Shown here one piece after another: positions 9,191 to 18,512 of a DNA stretch of 37,890 bases; position 1 is the first letter of the stretch, and each line of letters starts with the position of its first letter. Under the pieces are notes generated by a model. It was not told the DNA's origin. It was given only the letters and a program-made list of their open reading frames with translations, and did no database searches. The stretch is taken from assembly GCA_023091735.1 (NCBI GenBank), contig JALKBU010000474.1, positions 1-37,890 of the forward strand, written 5' to 3'. Position numbers and translations under genes: made by a program. This DNA is from Trichomonas tenax (taxonomy: Eukaryota; Parabasalia; Trichomonadida; Trichomonadidae).

Positions 9191-10441
9191 TTATTCCTTC
9201 TTAGCTTTGGCTTTCTTCTTCTGTGTTTGCTTCTTCATGTAAGCTTTATACTTTTCAACAGCAGAACGACGAGCGAGGTCAACATTTTCAAGATTGCGTT
9301 CAACATCAGCTGGATTGACATCCTTCTTAGGAATTCTCTTATTCAAGAATTTCTCAAGTTTCGCGTACTCGATGATTTCATTTGATGTGATAATTGTAAT
9401 AGCAACACCACTTCTCTCACCACGACCTGCACGACCGACTCTATGGACGTAGTCTTCGTGCTCATCAGGGAGATCATAGTTAATGACGAGATCGACGTGT
9501 GGAATATCGAGACCACGAGAACCGACGTTTGTAGAAACGAGAACTCTGAAGTCTCCAGCTTTGAAGCGATCGACAGCATCAATTCTTTCTCTTTGAGGAA
9601 GCTGACCATGATAGGCAATTGTTTTGATGCTAAGCTGATGTAACATGGCTCTGATGATAGTTGCTGTCTTGCAAGAGCCGACAAAAACGATTGTTGACTT
9701 GTCTGGATATTGATTTAATATTGTGTAAAGTGTTGCTTCCTTTTTACCTGTCTGAGCGATAACAAAGTTTTCTGTAAGTGTGTTTGCAACTGTGTTTTGT
9801 GTCGTAAGTGAAAGTCTGATTGGATCTGACATCGAATTCTTTGCGATTTCCTCGATTTCGTCTGGCATTGTAGCAGAAAACAGATATGTTTGGTGTGTTG
9901 GATTCAATTGACTCAAAATAAGCTTAATATCGGTCTGAAAAGAAGGTTCACGAAGCATTTCATCGGCTTCATCGAAAACAAAGCACTCAACCTTCTTCAA
10001 CGGGATGAGATCAGGTTGGTTTCGTATCAAACGAGCCAAACGACCTGGAGCAGCGACGACAACGTGTGGATTATTCTTCAATGCTTTGACTTGTGAGTCT
10101 TCATCGACACCACCGATGATGGTGCAGACTCGGACACCGATATCTTTACCAATATCTCTTATAACGTGATCGATTTGCGTAGCCAGTTCGCGTGTTGGTG
10201 CCAAAACGACTGCAAAGAACGCGTGTGGCTTATCAAGCATGTGGTGAAAGATTGGGAGCATGTAGGCACCCGTTTTACCGGAGCCTGTCTGAGCTGTGCC
10301 GCAAATATCCTTCTTTTCGAGTGCTGGAGGGATAGTTTTGACTTGGATGGGTGTGGGGTACTTCCATCCTAAGTTTTTGCACGCGTCTATCATCGCCTCG
10401 CATAGACCGAGGTCGGAAAATGTATATGAATCTTCGGACAT
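9191..10441 (-). CDS. DEAD-box RNA helicase, DDX47/Rrp3 type
   Basis: Starting at MSEDSYTFSDLGL (416 residues), all helicase motifs are present: Q motif around LGWKYPTPIQ, I AQTGSGKTG, Ia PTRELA, Ib APGR, II DEAD, III SAT, V STNVGSRGLD and VI HRVGRAGRG. 'F-DLGLCE-...ACKNLGW-PTPIQ' and GGVDEDSQ match DDX47/Rrp3, a nucleolar helicase for 18S pre-rRNA processing, better than eIF4A. The C-terminus is a short Lys-rich tail (KKKAKAKKE). I chose this start over the upstream in-frame ATGs (10465, 10528). A TCATTTA initiator lies 11 nt before it, and the upstream codons overlap a TACATGGC element pair. Confidence 0.92.
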   Translation of the reverse strand: MSEDSYTFSDLGLCEAMIDACKNLGWKYPTPIQVKTIPPALEKKDICGTAQTGSGKTGAYMLPIFHHMLDKPHAFFAVVLAPTRELATQIDHVIRDIGKDIGVRVCTIIGGVDEDSQVKALKNNPHVVVAAPGRLARLIRNQPDLIPLKKVECFVFDEADEMLREPSFQTDIKLILSQLNPTHQTYLFSATMPDEIEEIAKNSMSDPIRLSLTTQNTVANTLTENFVIAQTGKKEATLYTILNQYPDKSTIVFVGSCKTATIIRAMLHQLSIKTIAYHGQLPQRERIDAVDRFKAGDFRVLVSTNVGSRGLDIPHVDLVINYDLPDEHEDYVHRVGRAGRGERSGVAITIITSNEIIEYAKLEKFLNKRIPKKDVNPADVERNLENVDLARRSAVEKYKAYMKKQTQKKKAKAKKE

Positions 10442-10447
10442 AAATTT

Positions 10448-10454
10448 TAAATGA
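10448..10454 (-). promoter_or_regulatory. TCA-type initiator of the DEAD-box gene
   Basis: On the minus strand TCATTTA matches the trichomonad initiator (TCA+1-Y-T-W). The A would be the first transcribed base at 10452. That gives an 11-nt leader before the ATG at 10441, within the 5-20 nt usual in trichomonads. It decides the start codon choice. Confidence 0.6.
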
Positions 10455-10465
10455 TTTTCTGACAT

Positions 10466-10501
10466 TACATGGCAAAAATTTTGGAGACATTTTGTCATGT
10501 A
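10466..10501. promoter_or_regulatory. Inverted pair of TACATGNC elements before the helicase gene
   Basis: TACATGGC at 10466-10473 and its inverted relative GTCATGTA at 10494-10501 face each other across 20 bp. They lie 25-60 bp upstream of the chosen start. Similar single or paired copies lie near the coiled-coil, USP, TSG101 and LC8 genes. The role is inferred from position and recurrence. Confidence 0.4.
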
Positions 10502-10776
10502 AACATAGACCTTTTCTCCAAATTTCATCTTCTATTATCATTATCTAAATCCCATACCAATGCATATCATATGTCCAATTTAGTCATATTTCATTACACA
10601 TTTTGTTATTATAAAAATATTAATGTTTGAATGAAGATAGAAATCATATAATTTTTGAATGAGAAGGTATCAAATAAACAACATTAAATTTAGTTCTAGA
10701 ATATTCAATTTACAGAAGAGACAAAATAATAATTTCAATTTTTGATGTTATGAAGAATAGATTTTTGATCTGTGTT
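10502..10776. other. Intergenic, nothing recognised
   Basis: A+T-rich spacer between the helicase 5' end and the 3' end of the discoidin-like gene. I see no repeat, RNA gene or open frame of note. Confidence 0.5.
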
Positions 10777-11403
10777 TCATCGAATTTGCTTGGAAATGTG
10801 GCCAATTATGCTGACATCATCCTCATCAGTATCGAAGGATTCTGCAACGATGTTTGAGTCTTCCTCATATTCGCCGAGAAGTTCGATCTTGTTTAAAGTG
10901 AAGCAAGGAGGATCTCCTGGGCATGGTCTATCCTGTATAATGCGTGCGTACTTAGCAATGTATGTCTCACTAAATGAGAACGTTCTATCCTTGCATCTCT
11001 TTAGGTCTGTGTCCGATTCCACTTTGTGAACTGTCTTCCATGTTACATTATCATTCGATATCTGGAACGACCAACTGAATAAGCAGCACTCGTAGCAGAA
11101 GTAGTCTGTTTCGGAGCAGCAGCACATACCCGTTGACAAACTGTTGCAACAGCCAGTTTTGAGATAATATCCTTTCAATTTCATTAATTTGTTCTTTATT
11201 GAAAGAACAATCCACGGATGAGTTTCATAGTCCCTTGGACAGTTAGAACACCAATCATAATTCTTGTTTACTTGATCAAAGGCCCATTCCGGTTTTGTCA
11301 TTGTTTTTGTGCTGTTAATGTACTGATAAGATGAACCACTGGTGAAGTACTCGATTCTGTTCTGTTCAAAAGCACGTTTAAGGATGGAATTCGCATCCAT
11401 CAT
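10777..11403 (-). CDS. Discoidin/F5-8C-like domain protein
   Basis: The 208-residue protein starts best at MMDANSILKR. An upstream in-frame extension to 11499 is A+T-rich and lacks coding character. The body has the galactose-binding-like (F5/8 type C) order: HPWIVLSIKNKLMKLKGYYLKT, then SWSFQISNDNVTWKTVH, a signature 'W-...S-D-xxW' strand, and FTLNKIELLGEY at the end. An unusually Cys-rich loop (CCNSLSTGMCCC, CYECC) lies between these strands, probably disulfide or metal bonded. The C-terminal tail is acidic (DTDEDD). There is no signal peptide, so an intracellular place is likely. Similar modules form the C-terminus of trichomonad BTB proteins, where they are thought to bind ligands. No partner can be named. 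Confidence 0.75.
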   Translation of the reverse strand: MMDANSILKRAFEQNRIEYFTSGSSYQYINSTKTMTKPEWAFDQVNKNYDWCSNCPRDYETHPWIVLSIKNKLMKLKGYYLKTGCCNSLSTGMCCCSETDYFCYECCLFSWSFQISNDNVTWKTVHKVESDTDLKRCKDRTFSFSETYIAKYARIIQDRPCPGDPPCFTLNKIELLGEYEEDSNIVAESFDTDEDDVSIIGHISKQIR

Positions 11404-11737
11404 TATTTGGCAAATCAAAAAATTTAACATTAGTTTTTTTCTGAAATTTGAAAAACTCTGTTTGATTACTGTGAAAAGAAATCTCATTTCAAACATCATT
11501 TAACAGCTTGAAAATACATTAATTTAAATTATGTTCAATCTATACATATTATATTAAGTGTTAATATAGCTTCATTCTTTTCCTATCATCATTTTAATTT
11601 CCAGAAAACGAAAATTCGAAATTAGAGTTATCGAACAGTAATAGAATCATCGTAATGCATTTCTGAGATATTATAGTTATTTAACAGACTTTTAGGCTAT
11701 GAATATAAGGGAATGAAATGATGATATTTGTGATAAA

Positions 11738-13666
11738 GTGTCATTTTATAATTTTATATATAACTTCAATCTCCTTATTTACAAGCAGGCGAAAAAGAAG
11801 AAGAATGCATGTAACTTCCATCTTTGGATTTCATTGAATTTTGTGATAATCCCTATAGTTGTATGTTTGTTTTCAAAATTATTATCAAAAACTGTCGATG
11901 AGGACTTTTATATGCAGTATCCTTATTTTTTACGAAAATATTGATGAATCGTGCTTTGATACATTTGATCAAGAGTCAGAATACAAATATATAGAAAATC
12001 TCACAATATTTGATTGTAAAATCCATAACCAAAATAATAAATAATTAAGTTGTCAGCTTGGATTTCCTCCATCAGAAGTCGACAGGCCTAGAATTATAGT
12101 TCATAACTCTCGAGGAATTATTGGAATTCATTTAGTTCGCAAACTTCGAAAGATGAATTATTGAGTATCAGAATCTAAAACATTCTCACATGTACCTCTA
12201 AATAGCTACTTTGGACGTGCTCTTTATAACTCTTTAAACATAACATTGCAAATATTGATAGAGACTACAGGAAATGAAATTTAAAACTTAGTAAACCTAA
12301 GTGCAAATGTTTTAATTATTGTTACTGAAAATCTAAACTATACTGCTCCAAGCAATGTGAAAGTTAGACAAATACCTAAAGTGTATGGATATAATATCCC
12401 ACAATTACCCACCTTGCAAAATCCCAATTCAATAATGATATATTGTGAACATTTCGGTAAGATTGATGTTAAATTACACAATTTGTCAGATGAATATGCC
12501 TTTATAGAAGATGTATTGCCTCAATTGATAACAAACGTAGAAAGTTACATGAAATACAATATCACAGAACCAATAAATGTATCAACAGCAACATTCAAGG
12601 AAATATCGGGAGCAATGAATGAAGTTTTCCCGATTTGTTTCACTGAGAATGCTTCATCAATATTTTCAAAAACTTATGATAGAAAATTAGTCAATAATCT
12701 TAAAAGAATTGTGAATTATCTTCACACATTCTTCAGAAAGAGAAGAGAAATTTATGTATCTAGGGTAACAGTTGTCAGCGATAGTCCTCGAGTTATTGCA
12801 TGAGCGATACAACAAATATCATATTATTCAAACTACACATATTGGTTCCCAGCAATTCCAATGGAATTTATTTATGTTTATGCTTATAATAATAATATAC
12901 AAATGGAAAGTCATTTGACGAAACATTTCAAGTAACAGAGAATATCAAACCATTTATCAGCGTTATAGAAACTCCAGAGGAAGAAGTTAAATTATTAATG
13001 AAAGACATTCCTCCAGAATATCCTTTAACGTTTCCAGAATTTAAATTGAAGAATATAGGAATACGAGAAGCATTAGAAGAATACCTAATATCAGAAAATA
13101 GCGATGTTATTATTAATCCTGTTGTATTTGATTACGTATTTAGGCATCTTTTCTCTCCAGGAATCTACAGAAGTGAACGCGAAGAGGTACATCTAGAATT
13201 GGATACAACTGTGCAAGAGCGCTTGGTTTATTTCGAATTCTTAAGAGATTACAATAATGTAATGGATGAAATGTTTACGAGAGCAAGCAGCGACTTTGAA
13301 GGATGCCATAGATAACAATGGAACTTAATTAAAGGATTTCTCGAAACAGGGCAAACATATTCTGTCGATTCTTGGTTCTTAATGGAGTTCACCGCCTTTA
13401 AAGCACCAACATATATCCACGTACTCGGTCACCATCATCACATATCACATGAAAAATATCGGGTGAAACATATCATGTTTCTGCAATTTTATTCCTCAGG
13501 TTGCAGTTACTCTGCCAATCAAGATTCTCTCATATACATCCAAACTTTTCACGCCCAGAATGGGGAATTCGTCTTCACAAGAGATCTAAACATATCGAAC
13601 CTTAATATTAACCTCATAAATGTGACAGTCAACTTACATCGTCTTCAAGTTCAAGCTAAAACTTGA
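11738..13666 (+). pseudogene. Decayed gene for an unrecognised membrane-anchored protein
   Basis: One long degraded reading frame can be followed. It begins with a Lys-rich stretch and a hydrophobic segment (FVIIPIVVCLF, probable signal anchor, ~11840-11875) and shifts frame near 11935. It then runs in a single frame to ~12905 with stops at 12042 (TAA), 12162 (TGA), 12282 (TAA) and 12801 (TGA). It shifts once more and continues to 13666 with a TAA at 13313. Between stops the protein looks real: YGYNIPQLPTLQNP, YTYWFPAIPMEFIYVYAY, and a His-rich GHHHHISH near 13430. I could not assign a family. Five nonsense codons and two frameshifts make it non-functional unless stops are read through. Confidence 0.6.
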
Positions 13667-13670
13667 TTAT

Positions 13671-14632
13671 ACACTTTGGGACTATTATTACCCAACAGAT
13701 CAAAGCTACAAAACCGTGTTATACAAAACAAGTAAGTTTCAATCGAATACAAATTATTTTGGTTTTAATGTTGTTTATAAATCATTTGTTTCATCAGGAG
13801 TTATCAATATTGGAACTTCAGTAAATCAAATTCTTATTTTTGCATTCTTATTTGATTGAATGCAATTCAAATAATTATGCGAATATTTATTTATTAGATA
13901 AGAGCCAAAGTTTAATGCTCTGTTGGAATAAATAACACAATTTCATCGACATATGTAGAAGTTGAATATTTCTCAAAAACAATATCAGGAGCAAATTCAG
14001 ATGGATTAAATCTAATTGATTCAAGTTCTTTTTTGATGAATCATGGGAAAAATCAATACAGTCCATGTACAGCTTTCAGGCATGGTGATATCTTGTTACA
14101 ATTTAGTAATTATTCATATCTTAATACAGCTTTTTATTCGGCATTTATTATCATCGATACAAGTTTTAATACATCAACAAAATTCAACTTTTTCACAAAC
14201 AGCACATCAACTTATGCCATAAGCCAATAAAGGAATGCAAATGGTACAATTAATTATTGCACATTTGGAAACAATAAATGCAGGGATGGCGGACTTTCAC
14301 ATTGCCAAGGATACACGAATCTTTATGTAAAAGAAACATTGTTTGTAAATAATACAGCGCCTGTAATATTTTCATCTAATCCAACTTTCAATGGACCAAA
14401 TGGATATATTATACTGCATGATTGTTTTCTTCTAAATAATTCGTTTTCTTTAGTTTCCAGATTCATCGATACTTCCAACTATCAAAATACATCTATGCAG
14501 AGCATTTATGTTTTTAATGTGATTCCTTTAGAATGTATACTTTTTCCAGAGCTTGTTCATCCAACTCCTTGTCATAATTCTAATTATTTCATGTTTGATA
14601 GAATCTTTTATATAGTATTCATTTTAATTTAA
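13671..14632 (+). pseudogene. Decayed right-handed beta-helix type surface protein
   Basis: After ~13740 the translated frames show repeats of hydrophobic, Asn, Ser and Thr residues with Cys/Gly turns, such as INYCTFGNNKCRDGG and LFVNNTAPVIF. This is typical of the parallel beta-helix, Pmp-like surface proteins that are abundant in trichomonads. From 14033 to 14632 it is one frame interrupted by a TAA at 14228. Upstream pieces need at least two frame changes around 13860-13940. The last residues (FDRIFYIVFILI) could be the start of the usual C-terminal membrane anchor. It lies in the same orientation directly after the previous pseudogene but shares no visible motif with it, so I keep them apart. 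Confidence 0.5.
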
Positions 14633-14661
14633 GAATAAAAAGTGACAGACTCAATCAGGTT

Positions 14662-14856
14662 AAAGAGATAAATGAAGAAAATTGACAAAGTATTTATAAA
14701 AGGTTCAATAAAAACAAAATATATGTAAAGCACTGCTAGTGTAGTGGTTATCATGAGAGCCTTCTAAGTTTTTGATCTGGGTTCGAACCAGGACAGTGCA
14801 AATATTTTATTGAACCTCCTATAAATACTTTGTCAATTTTCTTCATTTATCTCTTT
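14662..14856. repeat. 52-bp inverted repeat enclosing a tRNA-like gene
   Basis: The left arm 14662-14713 is the reverse complement of the right arm 14805-14856 at 50 of 52 positions. The two differences are adjacent, in the TATAAAAGG / CCTCCTATA segment, and would be G-U pairs in a minus-strand transcript. The 91-bp interior holds a tRNA-Arg(UCU)-like sequence at 14730-14800. No clear target-site duplication flanks the arms. Size and shape resemble a MITE or foldback element that has captured, or was built from, a tRNA gene. Confidence 0.85.
14730..14800 (+). tRNA. tRNA-Arg(UCU)-like gene, probably degenerate
   Basis: The acceptor GCACTGC pairs with ACAGTGC, with one C-A mismatch at 7-66. 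The D arm is GTG/CAT with a GGTTA-type loop. The anticodon arm AGAGC/GTTTT has loop CTTCTAA, giving UCU. The T arm pairs only if the loop is GTTCGAA, displaced by one base from the normal TTCGANN frame. Discriminator is A, and a TTTT run (14805-14808) could end pol III transcription. The displaced T loop and acceptor mismatch suggest a decayed or specialised copy. It lies exactly in the loop of the 52-bp inverted repeat. Confidence 0.55.
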
Positions 14857-14931
14857 TGTTTTTAATTGATGTCAAATGAAAATAAATATAAGAAAATCAA
14901 GATTAGTTTAGTAAAAAAGTAATTTCAATAA

Positions 14932-17259
14932 TCAGTCGGACTTAACAGAATAGTATCCGGAACTCTTGCTGCCATCGTCATCATCCGAGTGTTCGTTGAA
15001 ATTAGCATTATCATGTTCATCGACTTCAACATGAACTAAAGCACGGTGTGCTTCAACATCAGAGTTCAAGTTGTATGAATGTAAATAGGAACTGTGATGT
15101 TCTTCGTCGACTGCAGCGGCAGGAACAGACTCGGGCTGCGCGTGGGCTGATGATGAAGATGATGAGCTGGATGACTCAGACTTTTCTTCTTCAGCGGCCT
15201 TAGGCTCTTCTTCTTGAACACCAACTGGCTGTGGTTCTGGTTCTTCTGCTTTAGATGCCTTCTTGGATTGTTTCTTGCGGTGAACTTTCTTCTTGACAAT
15301 TGTCTTCTTCTTACCATCTGGTGAAACAACTTCTTCACGAGAAACTGAAATAACCTGATCATTCTCACTCGGATTGCCTTTAATAACATTCTTGACACTC
15401 TTCTTCATGCGAACATAGAACTTGCCAGTGTTGCAGACCTCTTGCGGGATCTTATCTGGAGATGTGCACATATGTGGTGACATCTTTTCATCGAAAACTG
15501 TTTCACGTGGAGCGACCTTCTTGTCATCAGCTCTGTCATCTTCGTAGTATGTATTGAAGAAAACGATCTCAACTGATGCAAGAGACCAACCGATTGTTGA
15601 TGTAGCAAAGCATTGTTCCGATGACTGATACTTGATTACTGGAGAAATGTTCTTCGAGTTAGCTGTGATGAGCTTGTAGAGTCCCTCTGAAGCCTTGACT
15701 GCATCAGCTGGTGTTCCTGGCGTGTAAACTGGAGTGTTGTTGTTAATCTCGCCATCAACAAGATTGAAGATGACTGCGAGCTCAATGATGAAGTTCTGGA
15801 TTGTCTTGCTCAGCTTGGAGAGTCTCTTGTCGAATGATGCATACTGTGGATTCTCGGTTTCGAAATTGCCAAGCATGAGAGCTGTCTTGATAAGGTGAGA
15901 AAGGCCGTCAAGTGTCTCCTTGTCGGCAACTGTGATATCCTTGATATATTCTGTTGGGTTCTCCAAGATCATGCCAAGGACGTACTTAGCGAAGAATGTT
16001 GACAACACTCTGAAGACTGCGCCATATGAGTTGAACTTGATTGTTGTGTAGGCCTTAAGCATTGCGCAAAGATGCTGGATCTTTGGTGGAATGAACTGAA
16101 TACTTGCAAGGATGTACTTCATCAATGTGAAAACGATCTTCTCGACCTCAGCAGGCTCCTTCTCATCGAATTTGATTGGGGACTTGGAGTTGATGTAGTT
16201 GATGAGGTTGCGAACGAATGATTGGCCGTAGTACTGAGCGAAGGTCTTAGCAAAGTATGCGAAGATTGCCTTAAGAAGTGGATCTTCATTAACAAGATGG
16301 TCAACTGTTGAGTGTGGCTGCTCGAAGATAGCTGTGAGCATCGCGTTGAGGTTGAGCGTGACCTTCTGTGTGAACTGGGAGATTGTCATGATGTCGTTCA
16401 CCATCTGCGGAATATCTTCTTCTTTGACTGTGTTTGGTGTGAACAAGGCACGAATTGCGTTGCCATTGGGTGCACTGAAGCTCTCAATGATAGCTCTGCT
16501 GAGTGTATTTGGAATCTTCGCTTGTTTCGTTTCTGTAATGAATTGTAATAGATTTGGCTTGTTTTCAGTGAACAATTGTACCCAAAGATCAGTTACAGCA
16601 GGGTCTAATGGTGTGCAGACAAAGATTTCCTTGTTCTGCTCATCAAAGAACTTAACTTCGTTTTGTCCGAATTTTTCTGCCTTAACTGGATTTCCTTTGG
16701 TCTTCTCCTCGAAAAGACCCTTCTTGTTCTCTGAGCAGATAATTAATGCACCGTCAGCGTTCAAGAAGAGCCACTGTGGAGTCTTCGCTGTGATTTGGCA
16801 AGCAGCTCGAAGAACTATCGCCTTTGAACCGAATTGGCGTGGTGCAACACAGCTCATGAGCCAGGCCATGACCTTTGTTGGTTCTTTTGACATATGAATC
16901 AATTTCTTGATTAAATCGATCATTGGCTTAACTGTTGGAGCAGCCTGTGATACAGCTGGTGGCCATGTGTTTAATACTGTAAGAAAGACTTTTTGCGGTA
17001 TTTTTTCAAGGAAGAAATTCTTGAATTCGATAATTAATCTTGTAGGCTTGAAAATAAGGACGTGGAACGCTGTGTTTTCGATTTGATCGATGACTTCGTG
17101 AAGTGAATCAGCAACTGGCCTTCCCATGAAATCTCCGAGCTCTTTGAAGTCCGGTTCCGCTTCCTCTGCTTCACCGAAAGTGAACAGTTGGTCGAAGGAG
17201 ACCATTGAGACTTTTTGCATCTTTTCAGCAACTTCGGACAAAACAAATCCTTCCGTCAT
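14932..17259 (-). CDS. RasGAP-like domain protein with acidic C-terminal tail
   Basis: The 775-residue protein starts at MTEGFVLSEVAEKMQ. Residues ~240-480 are all-helical and follow a RasGAP outline: TLSRAIIESF, ALFTPNTVKEED, LLKAIFAYFAKTFAQYYGQ, a Pro then HLCAMLKAY, and SYGAVFRVLSTFFAKYVLGMI in place of the usual 'FLRF-PA' helix. The region at ~150-230 could be a small PH-like fold. Residues ~520-630 are a beta-rich segment. The tail is Lys-rich (KKTIVKKKVHRKKQ), then Glu/Ser-rich (poly-Ser) and finally Asp/His/Ser-rich. If the GAP fold is active it would stimulate GTP hydrolysis by Ras-like GTPases, but the arginine finger is not certain. Codon use is G/C-ending, suggesting good expression. 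An intron-type motif lies just upstream (17266-17278). Confidence 0.75.
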   Translation of the reverse strand: MTEGFVLSEVAEKMQKVSMVSFDQLFTFGEAEEAEPDFKELGDFMGRPVADSLHEVIDQIENTAFHVLIFKPTRLIIEFKNFFLEKIPQKVFLTVLNTWPPAVSQAAPTVKPMIDLIKKLIHMSKEPTKVMAWLMSCVAPRQFGSKAIVLRAACQITAKTPQWLFLNADGALIICSENKKGLFEEKTKGNPVKAEKFGQNEVKFFDEQNKEIFVCTPLDPAVTDLWVQLFTENKPNLLQFITETKQAKIPNTLSRAIIESFSAPNGNAIRALFTPNTVKEEDIPQMVNDIMTISQFTQKVTLNLNAMLTAIFEQPHSTVDHLVNEDPLLKAIFAYFAKTFAQYYGQSFVRNLINYINSKSPIKFDEKEPAEVEKIVFTLMKYILASIQFIPPKIQHLCAMLKAYTTIKFNSYGAVFRVLSTFFAKYVLGMILENPTEYIKDITVADKETLDGLSHLIKTALMLGNFETENPQYASFDKRLSKLSKTIQNFIIELAVIFNLVDGEINNNTPVYTPGTPADAVKASEGLYKLITANSKNISPVIKYQSSEQCFATSTIGWSLASVEIVFFNTYYEDDRADDKKVAPRETVFDEKMSPHMCTSPDKIPQEVCNTGKFYVRMKKSVKNVIKGNPSENDQVISVSREEVVSPDGKKKTIVKKKVHRKKQSKKASKAEEPEPQPVGVQEEEPKAAEEEKSESSSSSSSSSAHAQPESVPAAAVDEEHHSSYLHSYNLNSDVEAHRALVHVEVDEHDNANFNEHSDDDDGSKSSGYYSVKSD

Positions 17260-17265
17260 TTTTTT

Positions 17266-17278
17266 CTGCAGTGTTAGT
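17266..17278 (-). promoter_or_regulatory. Trichomonad intron 3'-motif-like sequence before the RasGAP gene
   Basis: On the minus strand ACTAACACTGCAG resembles the branch-point plus 3' splice site known from Trichomonas introns (ACTAACACACAG), with one additional base. It ends 6 nt before the annotated ATG. A GTAACA about 20 nt further upstream could be a poor 5' splice site of a very short intron in the leader. It could equally be chance. Confidence 0.25.
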
Positions 17279-17579
17279 TTACATTTACATTTTTGTTACG
17301 CTGACTCTTTTTTATTGCTTTTTTGATATATGTTTGAATCATTTATCATAATTTTCTAATCAAAACATGAATCTCTTGATTATTTTGAAATTCATATTTT
17401 ATTTTCTCATGATAAATCAACAAAAACTTGATGAATCGATTTTAAATCACTATTAGGATATATTTATAATGACTATGGCTACTTTTAATTCGAAACCCCG
17501 CTTACATTTTGATAACCCTTTTATATAATTAACCTTAATGTAAGTAGTAACCTTAAGTCATAAACCTAATGATTTTTAG

Positions 17580-18512
17580 ATTTTAACATATGAATATCGT
17601 GGCGGTGTAAGATCACTAAACGTAACACAAGATGATGATCAGTATGTATTTGATTACCCATGTGGAAACTCAAACAGTGATTGTCGACCATATATTATTC
17701 ATTTGACAGCCGGAAATTATAAATTTGAAGCATGGGATGCATCTGGGACAAATGCAAGTAGTTCGGCCGGATATGGGGGCTATGTTAAATGAATTTTAAA
17801 ATTAAATAAAAAGTTAGAATTTTATGCTTTCATTGGTACAAATGGAGTGTTTAATGCTATTTATCCTTTACGTAACTTCGAAAACACTGTTTTTCCAGGA
17901 GCTGCAACAGATGTTCGTCTCTATGCAAATGAAAATTTGGACTGGTTTGAAAGAGTTTCTTTAAGGTCTCGAATATTTGTTGCTGGCGGGGGTGGAAGTT
18001 GTGAATGGTCTGGATCATTTGGAGGACATGGAGGTGGATTAAATGGAACCAGAGGATGGAGTACATGCAGCGAAAATGGACGAACATGCAATGAAATATT
18101 AACCGAAGGTGGGACCCAGACTTCAGGAGGTTCTGCAACGGATCAGACTAGAGTTGCATGGTATAACTATATAGTAACTGCGTACGGATGTCATGGAACC
18201 TTTGGAATTTCCTCAACACCAAATCAAGATATGGGAGGAATTGGTGACTCTGGATATTATTCAGAAGCTTCTTTGACATTTACCGGCGCAGGAGGTGGCG
18301 GAAGTTCTTTCATTTCCGGCCACCCTGGTTGCGTTGCAATAAAGAGTCAAGAAAGCGAAGAGTCTAGCAACTAAAATATTCATTATTCAAGAATTCAATT
18401 TTCATCTACTGAAATGATTACGGGCAACAATAAAATGCCTCTTTATTTTTCTAGAGATAGTTCAGGAATTGGCAATCAAAATCGAGGAGCTCTTTGTGTT
18501 GATTTTGTTTGA
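17580..18512 (+). pseudogene. Decayed Gly_rich (ALK-type) surface/receptor module
   Basis: The frame has the Gly_rich family order (the glycine-rich module also seen in ALK/LTK and very common in trichomonads). FDYPCGNSNSDCRPYII is followed by HLTAGNYKFEAWDASG. Then come SRIFVAGGGGSCEWSG, several Gly-Gly-His/Gly-Gly-Leu stretches, and TGAGGGGSSFISGHPGCVAI near the end. It stays in one frame from 17580 to 18512, interrupted only by a TGA at 17790 and a TAA at 18372. There is no start codon, signal peptide or kinase and membrane part, so it is truncated at both ends. Its 3' end runs tail to tail into the decayed gene on the other strand. Confidence 0.75.

Noticed and set aside
9343..9684. Second open frame inside the DEAD-box gene
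   Set aside because: Shadow frame of the helicase; peptide has no recognisable feature.
10442..10528. Longer N-terminus of the helicase from the ATG at 10528
   Set aside because: Would translate the TACATGNC pair and the initiator; helicase similarity begins only after 10441.
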